This document shows positions 25,312 through 36,159 of a DNA stretch of 64,000 nucleotides, piece by piece. The first letter of the stretch is position 1. Each line of letters starts with the position of its first letter. Under the pieces are notes generated by a model. That model was not told the origin of the DNA. It worked only from the letters and a program-made list of their open reading frames with translations, and did no database searches. The DNA lies in NCBI RefSeq assembly GCF_003573695.1, contig NC_039368.1:78630374-78694373 (forward strand), written 5' to 3'. Made by a program: the position numbers and the translations under genes. This DNA comes from Papaver somniferum (lineage: Eukaryota > Streptophyta > Magnoliopsida > Ranunculales > Papaveraceae).

Positions 25312-27031
25312 TGAAAAGGCGAGGGTACCCAAATATACCTCAAGCTAAAACTTTTCCTACCTCTAAGTCCTTTCTCCAAAAGTGATTGTCTATGCACTGA
25401 GTCGAGACAATACAACTAATCGGTTCACACTTCATGTGATCGTCTATGGATACGAGATCGAGACAATACAACAACAAAGTATGTTTACTTGATAAAAAGG
25501 TTCGGACTTAACCAAACACAATAGGATTGCTTATCAAGTAAATAGAAATTAACGTTTGTGTAATTTACTTTAAATTATAATAACAACAATTATAGTTGTG
25601 GAAAATAAAAGTAAATGGCACAACAAGATTTTGTTCACAAGAAAACCGTAAATGAAGAAAAACCCCGGGACCTTGTCCAGAATTGAATACTCTCAGGATT
25701 AAGCCGCTACACAAAATTAAAAAAACTGCGTATAGTTGAGACCAAGCAACTAAACCTACAGTTCACCTAGTTCCGTCTGTATTACCACGCCTCCAACTTA
25801 TGAATAAGTCACCTACTTGAAAAAATTCCTTTGGTTCTTATTCCAAACAGTAAAGGAACAACAAATCTGTTTGGTATCAACTCTCTTCAACCAAGTGATG
25901 CGAGTTCGACAGAGGCTCTTCTGTTTATCTCAAATAATCTCCTTCGTCAGGTTCTTATATCTATCTTATGTTCAACTACCAAAGGTAATTGTTAATATTT
26001 TACAATCAATAGTTTTAATCACAAAGAATTGTATTGATGTCGATCTACACAACTAATCAATCCAATCTACCACAAGGATAAACCGATTATAGTTGGATCC
26101 TCTTATACCGAAACAAGTATTGTGCACACCAAAGATTATGAACCCCATATCAGAAATCTTTAATATTTTCTTTGTCTTCAAATATTCTTAGATCTTCAAT
26201 AAACACCTGCACATAACAACTTGAATCTCTTGTGATCAATCATGCACATAACGGAGTCTGTTAACAATGGATTATCACAAGATCGTCTTTAGCACTAAAG
26301 ACAGTCTAAAGATCCCTGTCGAAACTTTGATCTATTTTGAGTGAATCTTATATCATAAGAGAAGATTCTCAAGCATAAACAAACTAGGTGCAATCAAAGT
26401 TCAACCACCGTTAGTCAATCAAATCAATCAAAACAGAAGATAAACTGCAATTATCTAGTTTCCCACACATATTGGTTGTTCACAATATATGAAATGAATA
26501 ACAATACCAATAATGCCTTGCGTTTTCCTTTTCGATTCATAAACAAGTTTATGAACTTACTTCCTTAAAACACATGTAAAACATTCTTTCGTAGGATGAA
26601 ATCTTTACCTCATACCCATACATGTTTAAACGATTATGTCGTTGTCTTATCTATAAAGTTTAATGGTTAAGCAATTAACTTCATATTATATTCCTTAATA
26701 CTATGTCTATCTAGAGTGTTCATGCTTTGCAGTTTTGTTATCAATATGCATGACTTGAAAGATATGTTAGGGAATGAAACAGTTCAAGTCAAATATTGCT
26801 AACCTCAAGTGGAAGGATGATGCTGTCGTTGTAGCTTCTTACTTCTTCACTTGTTCAAGTCTTCGCAATACTTGTAATGTCCCATATCCTAATACTTTCA
26901 AGCTAACCTATACAAAGTTGACTCTAGTACCTAATCAAACGACTCTTAAAATAAGTTTTGATTCACTAAAATATGACAACCAAACTTGACATACCAACGC
27001 TTGGTGGGTTCAATCGAGCTATGCTCTAATA
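25312..27031 (-). repeat. 5' LTR of element N with internal deletion
   Basis: It begins TGAAAAGGCGAGGGTACCC and ends AGCTATGCTCTAATA. It is 1720 bases against about 2840 for its partner. The gap is one deletion at about 26462: sequence matching 19921 is joined to sequence matching about 21023. This removes the TATA region, the minisatellite and much of U3. Confidence 0.9.
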
Positions 27032-27036
27032 GATGA

Positions 27037-28550
27037 GACGAAGAGAAAATAGTTGGGTCTGGCTTCACAATCCTAATGAAGTCTTCAAGTCGTTAACCTA
27101 CAGGGTTTGGAAAAACCTAAGGTTAAAGGAGAATCGACTCTAGTCGCAACTAGTATCACACATGGGGTGTGGGGATTAGGTTTCCCAGTTGCTAGAGTTG
27201 TACTTTATATAGTCTTCAAATCAGGGTTTGCAATCAATGTTATCTTGATAACAAAGCATTCAATATTCACTGTTATATGAAAACCTGATTAGACTCAAGC
27301 TAATATCTTTCAACCGTTAGATCGAACTTAACTTGTTACACACAAATGAAAAAGTGACTTCATTTAGATATGAATAACCGTACCTAAACGTGTACACCTT
27401 TGTTGGCTCAACAATAGTTAACCGAAGTTAGCCATATAAACACTTTCATATCAACCACATTCATATTAACCATAACTAGTTCAAATGACTCAAATGAAAC
27501 TAGTTCTAGAGTTGTTCAATTGTTTATATTCTCATAGAAGTATACAAGACATAATTGAAGCAAAATCATTTTCGATTCACTCGAATCAAGTCATGAACAT
27601 TATAGCCACGGTTTGGAAAAGATTGCATTCCTTATTATATAAATGTATTAGTTCATGAACAAGCCGATTTAGAACATTATCCACTCAAGTATGCAAACGG
27701 GTACGCATAACTTAGTGTCCGGACTGAGTTTGGGTTCGCCAATATGCGAACGGGTACGCATACCACCAAACTCAGTAAAGTCCCGAAACTTGAACCTCAC
27801 GCCAGTACGCGTACCGGTATCCGTACTTAGTTCCCAGACCTCTACTAAACCAATCAGTACGCAAACGGGTATGCATACCATGGTTCCCGGACTTGGATCA
27901 CACATATGCAAGTACGCATACTATGCTTATATCCAATTGTTTTAAACTCTCATTTAAACCATTGAAACATTTTCGGAAGACAATAATAACTGTCTCACAC
28001 AAACTATTAGCTTCAAAGCAATTTTCAAGTGATCGAATGATCAGTACGAAACATTCCGAGTCTACATCAAATGGGTGTCTCACACAAATCATGTAAGATG
28101 TTACCAGGCGATTTTCACATGATCATCTTTTGACTTTCGTCAAGAATATAAGATGAACTTGGTTAAAGCGAAAGCTTACCAACACATATTTCGAGAATTA
28201 TGTAAGCGAGTTAAACTCAGCTCGAAATATCAAATGTGTATAATTGAAGTCTATATAGCTATACGACTTTTATCTCAAATAGGAGATAGAGTAGATAGAC
28301 TTTTGAGTCATATATGAGTTCAAGTCTCCACATACCTTTTGTATATGAAGTTCCACAAGCTCCCCTTAGTAGTTCTTCGTCTCCAATCGATGAACGTCGT
28401 GAAGTCTAATGCTCAACTGCACTTTCTATCCTAATCCGAGACTTAGTTATAAGTAGACTAGAAATCAAGACTTATAGTTTTGGCAACTAAACTTGACAAA
28501 CAAGCTTGATATAATAATGCTTACGAGCTCGACCGAGCAGTGCTCTAACA
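27037..28550 (-). repeat. 5' LTR of element A, second part
   Basis: This continues the LTR cut at 13849 and matches 7940-9441. It includes the palindromic array (27686-27915) and ends CCGAGCAGTGCTCTAACA. The overlapping frames 27669-27945 on both strands are array artefacts. Confidence 0.9.
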
Positions 28551-28690
28551 CTAGACCCATATCGTCAGATGTAAATATTAATGTAGGTAACATTTTAGCT
28601 CAGCATGGAACTTTTAAAAACTGGGTTATGTTTTGGTTTTGATAATATCAGATGAGGAGTATCATCTAGGGTTTTAGTTTAGCGGTCTAC
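28551..28690 (+). pseudogene. LINE zinc-binding domain fragment, right part
   Basis: After the CTAGA duplication the LINE reading frame resumes as PISSDVNINVGNILAQHGTF then KNWVMFWF and a stop. This fits the region just after the Cys-His zinc-binding motif of plant LINE pol. It joins 6801-6962 without gain or loss of bases, confirming element A as a clean insertion. Confidence 0.7.
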
Positions 28691-28899
28691 CACACGTGTA
28701 ATATAATTATATATTCACAATGTGAAAGAAACCAGATCGTGTGAATGTTACGACTGAAATGATGAGGATATCGAGTACACCACAATGTTTTTGACATTAA
28801 CATGTGCAGATACACTTGTACAACGTTTCCGAAACAACAACGTCCAAACAATTATTTTAACAAGTTGTACTTGGTAAAAGTCAGATTTCAAAACGAACT

Positions 28900-29765
28900 A
28901 ACTATGGGAATGTTATCAAGTTGATTAACGTATAAAAATATAACAATAATCACAACGCGGAAATTAAAGCAATCACACAAAACAACAAGATTTTTTTACG
29001 AGGAAAACTGTCTGGCAGAAAACCCTAGGATTAGTAGTCCGGTTTTGGATACTCTCAAAATTAAGCCGTTACACAAATTGACTACCACAACTTCGTAAAG
29101 TTCAGACCAAGTAAGCACTCCTTTATTACTCAGTTTCTTTAATATCCCTACGCTTATAACTCATGACATGAATCCCAAGACAAATACCACTATCTTGAAT
29201 TGTTTCACCACTGTGAATACTTCTGCTCTTACTCATTTAGATCATAACCCGAAAAACAAAGGATTAAATCTGTTCTAGTAACCAACTTATTTATCAATCA
29301 CCCAAATCAGTCTTTGATCGGTGATAAAACAGAGTAAAGGATTTTTTGTTTGTATCAATAAGCTTCTTTGGTCAAAGATCAAACCAAGACAGTGATTATC
29401 GAAATAATCAATCTTAGTGAACTAGCTCTATCCAAGCAACTTAATGCAACTAGAAAGTTTGATTGATCTTTCTAAAAATCTTAAGTTTATCAAGATAAAA
29501 ATCTTGTGGATCTCAGAGAATCAAGTGTGCAAGAACTAACACACAGATCAGAATAAAAAATAAAAGTCTTTAAGTCTTCAATCTTCAAAGTAACCGCTGT
29601 AAATTTTCTTTGTTGGTCAACACATACAGAACGAAATCTGTTAACGTCGACTAATACAAAATTCTATCAACAGATCTAGAATCACTTAGATCTGTTCTAG
29701 TCAATCCTCAAACAAACTTGAGTGGCCTTATATTAGAAGAGAAGGACCATAGGAAAAAACGAGAA
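28900..29765 (-). mobile_element. Truncated, diverged LTR fragment of the A/N superfamily
   Basis: The stretch contains TTTACGAGGAAAACTG, AACCCTAGGATTAGTAGTCC and ATTAAGCCGTTACACA in the same order as the R-U5 part of the N LTR. Near 29640 it has ACAGAACGAAATCTGTTAAC, then CTTGAGTGGCCTTATATTAG. Both LTR termini are missing and edges are approximate. It is older than the N/C copies. Confidence 0.65.
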
Positions 29766-29775
29766 TGATCTATCG

Positions 29776-30200
29776 AAGATAACTATACAGCTCCTCCACT
29801 TCAATTTCATCCTTCATTCCTCCATCAATGTATTCTCCTTGAGCACCAATGCAGATACCTGTAAAATATCTCACAATTAGGCGTATACCTCATTGTAAAG
29901 TATTTTGTATAAAAGATGCATCAAAATTGATCTTCAAATACTCAATATCCGGAGGCTTCCATCTTTGAATCTGTAAAGAGCCATTATCATGGGTATTTTA
30001 AATAGTACCAGGACCAGTTAGATTATTAATGCCATTTACTGACAATGCTCTATTAGGATTGATATTATGAAAAACTTTAGAACACCTATCCTTCCTAATA
30101 TTCCAAGATGTTACCATAAGTAACTTATTAATATCCTGTCTACAATGCCTGAACCAAAAATCAAATTAGTTCCTGCAGACACCACAAAAATTGGTCCGTC
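29776..30200 (-). pseudogene. LINE RNase H-like domain fragment
   Basis: The minus strand reads WNIRKDRCSKVFHNINPNRA near 30100-30040, then after a stop QRWKPPDIEYLKINFDASFI near 29970-29910, then GIRLIVRYFTGICIGAQGEY. WKPP..xxLKxNFDAsf is the opening of the RNase H-like (RVT_3) domain at the C-terminus of plant LINE pol proteins. Stops interrupt it. Orientation is opposite to the LINE fragment at 6801/28551, so it is a separate insertion. Confidence 0.78.
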
Positions 30201-30317
30201 TAAGGGCAATTCCTATGGCAATCAACAAACTTATTATTTTGTAGAGCCACGTGGATGAACAAACTGCATTTTCCAGTATGGAAAACCAAGAAAAAATGAA
30301 CAAATCTGAAATTTTAG

Positions 30318-30410
30318 GATCCCACTAGTGGTTTTATTTATATAAACTAATAAGAGTTAGGTCCCACTAGTGATTTTATTGATATAAACTAATAAGAGTT
30401 GGGTCCCACT
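30318..30410. repeat. Tandem duplication with about 44-bp period
   Basis: The block GTCCCACTAGTGATTTTATT and its near copy starting at 30319 are both followed by ATATAAACTAATAAGAGTT. A third partial start, GGTCCCACTGATTATTT, follows. Confidence 0.75.
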
Positions 30411-30419
30411 GATTATTTA

Positions 30420-30768
30420 ACTAATAAAACAAATAACAAAAAATAAAACCTAAATATTATAACCGAATTTTGGAGAGAGAAAACCAAGGGCGTCTTTCCT
30501 TTCAACTCGAGCGTTGTTCCTTCCAACTCCCGATTTTCCTTTCAACTCTAGCGGTTGTGCCAAGATCGCCCGACCTTCCATCGAGCGCGCGTCTCCTCTT
30601 CCAACTCACTCAATTTTGTTGGTTTGTTCATCCGTTTTTCATGTTTTTTGCGTTCATAATGGGTTCAAAATGAACAAATCTTTGATTTGTTGAGTCCATA
30701 GGAACTGTCCTAACTTAATACTACAGGTCATTACAACGACAGTTTAAAGCAAAACTAGGACCAGAAAA
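30420..30768. other. CT-rich stretch upstream of S1FA, no supported gene
   Basis: The sequence between 30495 and 30620 repeats CTTTCAACTC / CTTCCAACTC four times and is GC-richer than its surroundings. A 67-codon frame (30470-30673) is compositionally biased and shows no domain. It may be a promoter-distal region or an old leader. Confidence 0.35.
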
Positions 30769-30923
30769 GCAAGGTTGCTAATGGGGTACCATTTTGCTTG
30801 GGGGTGTACCAACCCACAGGAAAATGTTTTTTTTTGTCATATATACATATTGGTACACCCCCAAACATTTGCCCGTGGGTTGGTACACCCCAAACAAAAT
30901 GGTACCCCCATCAGCAGTCTTGC
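30769..30923. mobile_element. Foldback MITE, 155 bp
   Basis: The two halves are near-perfect inverted copies: GGTACCATTTTGCTTGGGG and TGTACCAACCCACAGG on the left return as their reverse complements on the right. The arms are about 65 bases around a short TATATAC centre. It is flanked by AGAAAA at 30763-30768 and AGAAAA at 30924-30929, a probable TSD. It has no coding capacity. The superfamily is uncertain. It sits about 330 bases before the S1FA start codon. Confidence 0.75.
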
Positions 30924-30929
30924 AGAAAA

Positions 30930-31254
30930 GAGGGCAGTGAAATCGTGCGACGTGCGTGAGGTTGGTGGACGAATATCACGAGATCTGTCTTATTAATTTT
31001 TTCCAGTCAGCTGAATGAGAAACAACTGAAACTTTCTTTAATCCACCACGGATTAGATTTGGATTAAAAGAAAATCGTCTTTCTCCCTTTCCTCACCCAA
31101 AGTTTTTTTCATACAGGTACAAAATCTCAAACCTAATCCTTGTATTTTCAGCATTTCTTAAGATCGACTGTTCATAAATAAATTCTTATTAAGATTTTCT
31201 GTCCATTTGATTCAGGATCCTCCTCTCGTTGGATCTGGTTGATCGTTGGACCAC
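30930..31254 (+). promoter_or_regulatory. Putative promoter and 5' leader of S1FA
   Basis: A pyrimidine-rich tract (CTTTCTCCCTTTCCTCACCC at about 31080-31099) resembles a plant 5' leader. A possible leader intron runs from GT at 31117 to AG at 31215. No clear TATA box was found and the start of transcription is unknown. Confidence 0.4.
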
Positions 31255-32989
31255 ATGGTACTCTTTGATTTCCTTAAACCCTGAATAAATTTTTGTGGTA
31301 GTACAATTTTGATGTGGATCTATTGTTTTTTGATCTATGATTATGAGTTAGTAGGTTAATTTTTTGGTTCGTATATCTTGGATGAGTTTGAGTTTCTTCT
31401 TTGCCATGTAAATTGATTTGATTTTTATTGTCTGAAGTAGTATATAGGGTTCTGTTTCAATTACATGGTTGATCTATAAAAATTAGAAGAGCTTTCGTAA
31501 TTGAATGATCTGTGTGGTTGGAAACATGAGAATAAGTCAACTAGTTCACTCCATGACCTTGTTTAGTCGTGGAATTGTGTCATTGTGTGAGGCTTGGATA
31601 TAATTTTCTCAGGATCTCGTGGATTAGCATGGTCATCCTATATTATGATCTATATTGCTTGGATATTGAAAATCATAGACCTGTTGTGGAAGAATGTAGG
31701 AGGAAAAAATGGTAAATCTCGAATGAAGTTCTGATTTGTACCCACGAAGCAACGGAAAAAAGATTTATGTGATTATTTAGATGGATTGAAATGCGCATGA
31801 GGTGGTCTTTTGACTCTTGCTATCCTCACACATGATTGAATTTGACTGCGCTCTTGAAAGTCACATTTCTTGTTTATTAACATTGCTATGGATAAGTAGA
31901 GAAGTAGTGAGAGGAAGACATATATATGATTGTTTCACATTGTTGATGTTTGATGTTTGTAACTTAAATGGGTGTTGCACTTGCGTGTTAACTTGAAATC
32001 TTGGTCATAATTCACAGTTATCTAATGATCACGAGGGTTTAGGCGATGCATATCATTATGTTTCTTCATGTTGGGGATAAGATAGTGTTAGTTCTTGTCT
32101 GAGACTCCGAGAATGTTTGTGGACCATAAAGATGTCAGGTTTTTCTTGTCTTCATGAATCTCTTGAAGCAAGTCATAAGTTAGGGTTCTAAACTTCGAAT
32201 TGTCGTAAGCACTCACATGTGCCATGAGGCAATTCTGGAGACAATGGTTTTCATCACCAAAGGATTGATGCACGCAGACAAGATTCCCTCTACTAGTAAT
32301 ATATGCATTATTTATTGGTTTGCTCTCGTGCTATCTAATTGTAGATTCATGCATTTCCCACCAGCAGATTTTTTTCCCCTGTGTTCATGTTTGTTACCTG
32401 CTGTTATATACTCGTTTTGCCATGAGGGATCATTTGTTCTGGATTGATTGACTTTCTTTGGTGGTGACTACACATGAATTGTTCACATAATGTGTAGCTC
32501 ACATCTTTAAAGTGTAGAGGCTGTATCTGTTATATATTTCATAATGGTTTCTGTTAATATTTTTAGAATGTTTTAAAGTTTTTACCCATTCGTCAGTTAG
32601 TTTGCTTGAAGAGGTTATATTAGAAATACTTCAAATTATTGTTAACGTCAAATGAAAAATCATTAAACTGCATTGTTTTTCCGCCAGTGGTTTGCATATT
32701 TCTGTTTTTGACCTCTTTCCATCCATGATCCATCGCATTATGACATCCACGTATATTTTATTACTATGATCAGGCAAATGCTAAAGCCGATGTTGTCGCA
32801 AAAGGGTTCAACCCAGGATTGATAGTGCTACTTGTCGTGGGTGGGCTACTGTTGGCCTTCCTTGTCGGGAATTACATCCTTTACGTTTATGCTCAGAGAA
32901 CTATTGGACCAAAGAAGAAGAAGCCTATATCCAAGAAGAAGATGAGGAAGGAAAGGTTGAAGCAAGGTGTGTCAGCACCAGGAGAATAG
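31255..32989 (+). CDS. S1FA: S1FA-type small DNA-binding/membrane-anchored protein (two exons)
   Basis: Exon 2 (32774-32989) encodes [20 protein letters not shown], a hydrophobic segment through [20 protein letters not shown], then the basic tail [18 protein letters not shown] and GVSAPGE before TAG. This is the complete conserved core of plant S1FA proteins. S1FA was described in spinach as a factor binding the S1 negative element of the plastid ribosomal protein S1 promoter. The tail carries the nuclear-localisation-type basic cluster. The acceptor is ATGATCAG/GCAAATG. The only in-phase start I find is ATG at 31255-31257, at the end of exon 1 before GT, giving a 1516-base intron and a 72-residue protein, within the usual 70-90. 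The exon-2 frame is intact. The start and donor (ATG/GTACTC) are inferred. This is the only apparently functional host gene in the window. Confidence 0.82.
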
Positions 32990-33414
32990 AGGAGCTTCTT
33001 GGGTCTCTTTATGTTTGCAGTTCTTAATCACCATAAACCTGTCGAGACAGACAAAAGATTTTACTTTTTGTTAATTTACTTAGAAGAGTAGAACACACAT
33101 AACGCAAAAGTTTATGTTTATTATGTAGCATTAGATTTAGTTTACTTGTTTGATCTGCTCATTTGAGGATTAAATTTTAACTCTACTGTCTCCTTGTGCT
33201 ACTTTAACATTTGCATTCTGCATCTGTTAGCTATGTTGTGGATACTCGGTGTGAGAATATTAGAAACCGGTTCTCGTATCGAAAATATATCTGGAACGTA
33301 CCTCCAACGCTCTCTTAAAGTAAGCATATGATTTATTAGATGGAACAATTTTGGAGGTAATTGGGGTAGAACAATTAGAGGGATTATGTTACTAATAATA
33401 TTTCAGGTATTTTG
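32990..33414 (+). other. 3' UTR and downstream flank of S1FA
   Basis: AT-rich sequence follows the stop codon. AATTTACTTAG and GGATTAAATTTTAAC near 33075-33182 could serve as plant polyadenylation signals, but no site can be fixed. Nothing else is recognisable before the transposon at 33415. Confidence 0.5.
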
Positions 33415-34558
33415 CTTTTTAAAGTAACCTGTTATAGGGGCGGCATGGTTTATTAAAGGGGCGGCATTCTAATAGGACAAAAAGGATCATTACATGATCA
33501 TTCAAGGTGTCTCTTATAAAAATATACTGGAAATGATAAATTAATCCTCATAATTGATAACCTAGTTTAATGATGATAATCAAGTTTAGTGTTAATGATT
33601 AATTTCACTTATATTAACTCAAAATCAAAACCAAAATCAGATTTTTAGAGTTAAAAAAAAACAAAAAAAGTTTAGAGGAGAAGGTCAATCTCAATCAATT
33701 GAAGAAATTAACCAACAAAATGAAGAACCAGGACCTGAAAATGATCGGGTATACTTCTAAATTAGTCCCAACTAGCTTTTTGTTGCTCAAAGTTATCTAA
33801 AATACGTAAAAAATTCATTTTTCTTACATTTTCAGAGCTAATTACGGTTGGAATTTTGCTCATAACCAACCGTAAATCGAAGTTACGTTTCGTAAAAGAT
33901 GAACTACCAACCGTAACTGGTTAAATTTGAAGAAAACCCAATCGTAAAACCAGTTACGGTTGGTAACCAAATGCTCGATACCAACCGTAACTGAGTTACG
34001 GTTCGTAAACTAAAATGGTTACCAACCGTAACTGAAGAAAATTCTCAGATATAAGAACATACAGTTGGTAATTGAACTATTACCAACCGTAACAACATCA
34101 AAATATCCAGTTTCGGTTCGTAAATGAGTTAAAATCAACCTTAACTCACATAAACCCAGAAATTTCAATTTCAATTTTCATCTAGATCCTAATTTTTGAT
34201 AGAAATTAAACTTAAATCGAACAAAATAAAGCAAATCGTAACTGGGTTTTCAAAACATACCTCATATAAGTCATTACACTACACTTGATTAATTTTCGAA
34301 TCGTCGATTAATTGAAGATGATGAAATTTTGAGTTTTAATGGAGGTTACGGTTGATGGGAGGAGGAGAAGAGAAGAAGAAAGAAAACAAATTTTCAATTT
34401 AGCTTTGATTTAGGTTAAAAAATGGGAAGGGTAATCTAGTTAATTTACATCTTTTATAGAACATCCCCTAACCAACTAGAAGGACATTACTATCACACTG
34501 CCGTCCCTCTAATAAACCATGACGCCCCTATAACAGGTTACTTTTTAAAACCTACTAT
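33415..34558. mobile_element. TIR transposon (Mutator-like MITE, probable), 1.14 kb
   Basis: AAAGTAACCTGTTATAGGGG near the left end returns as CCCCTATAACAGGTTACTTT near the right end, and CATGGTTTATTA is also inverted. The flanks are GGTATTTTG (33406-33414) and AGTATTTTG (34559-34567), a 9-bp TSD with one change, which points to a Mutator-type origin. The interior has about nine copies of ACCAACCGTAA or its complement (33840-34345) and no transposase frame. Exact ends are uncertain by a few bases. Confidence 0.7.
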
Positions 34559-34975
34559 AGTATTTTGTAATTGGGTATCAAATTTATGTTCGCCCCATCT
34601 TCCTGTTTAAAAGTTCTGGTTAGCTATTTTGTCTCTGGTTTTCTGTTTTGATTTTGTGTGCGCAGTTCTGAAAATTTGAAGTCTTGTGATTGCAGTGTTT
34701 TCTCCTAATGTTTGCAGTTTATTCTGGTTCATTTCTACCATTGTCTGGAGCACTGCTTGTTAAATAGCTTCCTATTTGTTGAGTCAGCTGATCTGCATTA
34801 AGCTTCTAATTTGAGCAATTAGTAGGGTGTGCTGAGCTTTCACTTTAACTTGTGGTGGGTGGCAAATTCACATTACACAGTACACACACAACTTGACAAC
34901 GGTTACCTGTTTTACCTAAAATCAGTTAATTTATTGTTTTCCTACATATAACTGATCTCTCTTCAGTATATCAAC
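34559..34975. other. Intergenic flank between TIR element and element H
   Basis: T-rich sequence with no frame or motif I recognise. It is the original host DNA into which H inserted at TCAAC. Confidence 0.45.
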
Positions 34976-35247
34976 TGTCATATACCGGATAAGGGCTGCC
35001 AGTGATAAAGGCACCCCGAGACTTGGTTAAATAAACTATCACGATTATTAGATTAATGAATGATAGTTTAGTTTCAATGATTAGAGTAATAGTGTACATT
35101 TGAGCGGTTGGTCAGTGGCTAGGAGACCTATTCGTAGTAGTAGGGTTTCTTATATCTCTATTTTAAAGAGAAGGGACGTTGTCGTTTATATAGAAGGGTT
35201 TTTGTATCTGTCTAGTTTAGGACAATTGGGATAGAGAGCAGGTTAAA

Positions 35248-35682
35248 ATGACTGGAGTGAGTATTAAGGATGGTGACAACATAACGAAGGAAGTGAGAAA
35301 GAAAATTACTGAAATGAGTAATCATTTTGTAGGAGAAGCACATGGTACTACAGTACTAACACAAGAAAACTGATAGAGACTAAAGGAAAACTCAGATCTA
35401 CTTAAAGAGCTCATAAATCTCACCAAACAAAACTCTGAAAATTTTCATAGAAGCAGTAATGGTTTCCAGAAGAGTACTGCAACCTTACAATAATTAGTGA
35501 GTGACATGACTATAGGGGAGGGTTCTGCAGTTAGAAACTTCACTTCTTCTTCAAGAGAGCGGGAGAGAGACTTTGAAACAAACAATCTTTTTGATAGAGG
35601 TAGGCCCGGTTCTTTTAAAACACCAAAGATTGATTTTCCAGATTTGAAGGAGATAACCCAGACCTTGGGTCAGAAAGTGTGA
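35248..35682 (+). pseudogene. Gag-like remnant (element H)
   Basis: Frames begin MTGVSIKDGDNITKEVRKKI at 35248 with stops near 35370 and 35491, and continue to GRPGSFKTPKIDFPDLK near 35610-35650. Text of the type KTPKIDFPxF is common where Ty3/gypsy gag enters its structured part. The sequence then runs directly into RT, so the rest of gag and the protease are deleted. Confidence 0.5.
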
Positions 35683-35689
35683 AAGATTC

Positions 35690-36120
35690 ATTTATCTCCA
35701 TCAAGTAGATGAGATCACCTTGAAAGACAAATTTCCTATACCAGTCATTGATGAGCTTTTGGATAAGCTTCATGGAGCAGAGGTGTTCACCAAGACTGAC
35801 TTAAGACCTGGATCACCAGATAAGAGTATATTATTCAGACATTCCCAAAACAACATTCATAACACACCGGGGTCACTATGAGTTTAGAATGATGCCATTT
35901 GGGGTTAATAAATGCACCAGTCACATTTCAAGCACTGATGAATGAGGTTTTCAAACCATATTTAAGGAAGTTTGTGTTGGTGTTCTTTGATGACATCTTA
36001 ATCTACAACTCCAGCCATGATGAGCATGAGAAACACCTACACATTGTCCTATCATTACCAAGATGACATCACTCTTTGTTAAAAAGTTTAAATGTTACTT
36101 TGTACAAGAAGTGTGAGAGT
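35690..36120 (+). pseudogene. Ty3/gypsy reverse transcriptase fragment (element H)
   Basis: Readable pieces are KDKFPIPVIDELLDKLHGAE then [28 protein letters not shown], and [20 protein letters not shown] near 35968-36028. FDDILIY is the Ty3/gypsy form of the catalytic YxDD box. Several frameshifts and stops separate them. Confidence 0.88.
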
Positions 36121-36159
36121 ACCTGGGACATATTATCACTGGTTTAGGGGTAGCTACAG

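Larger units (their letters stand above)
13850..27031 (-). mobile_element. Element N: non-autonomous LTR retrotransposon (same family as C)
   Basis: The element is flanked by GATGA at 13845-13849 and GATGA at 27032-27036, a perfect TSD within the 5' LTR of A. The left LTR (3' on the minus strand) is 13850-21610, split by P and Q. The internal region is 21611-25311. The primer-binding site is 25292-25311 and the right LTR is 25312-27031. Only decayed gag-like frames occur inside, and no protease, integrase or RT text is visible in 3.7 kb. It shares LTRs and the 3' internal part with element C. It is a large non-autonomous (LARD-like) element that would need enzymes from a relative. Confidence 0.92.
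6963..28550 (-). mobile_element. Element A: Ty1/copia LTR retrotransposon with nested insertions
   Basis: The element is bounded by CTAGA at 6958-6962 and CTAGA at 28551-28555, a perfect 5-bp target-site duplication inside a LINE. The left copy of the LTR (3' LTR on the minus strand) is 6963-9441. The right copy (5' LTR) starts at 13001 and ends at 28550, interrupted by element N at 13850-27036. The internal region is 9442-13000, with gag, protease, integrase and partial reverse transcriptase in the order typical of Ty1/copia. Long LTRs and the RT text suggest a SIRE/Maximus-like lineage (inference). Stops, frameshifts and loss of the second half of RT and of RNase H make it non-coding now. 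Confidence 0.92.

Noticed and set aside
30470..30673. 67-codon frame upstream of S1FA as a first exon
   Set aside because: No donor leading in phase to exon 2, biased CT-repeat composition, and a MITE lies between it and the gene.
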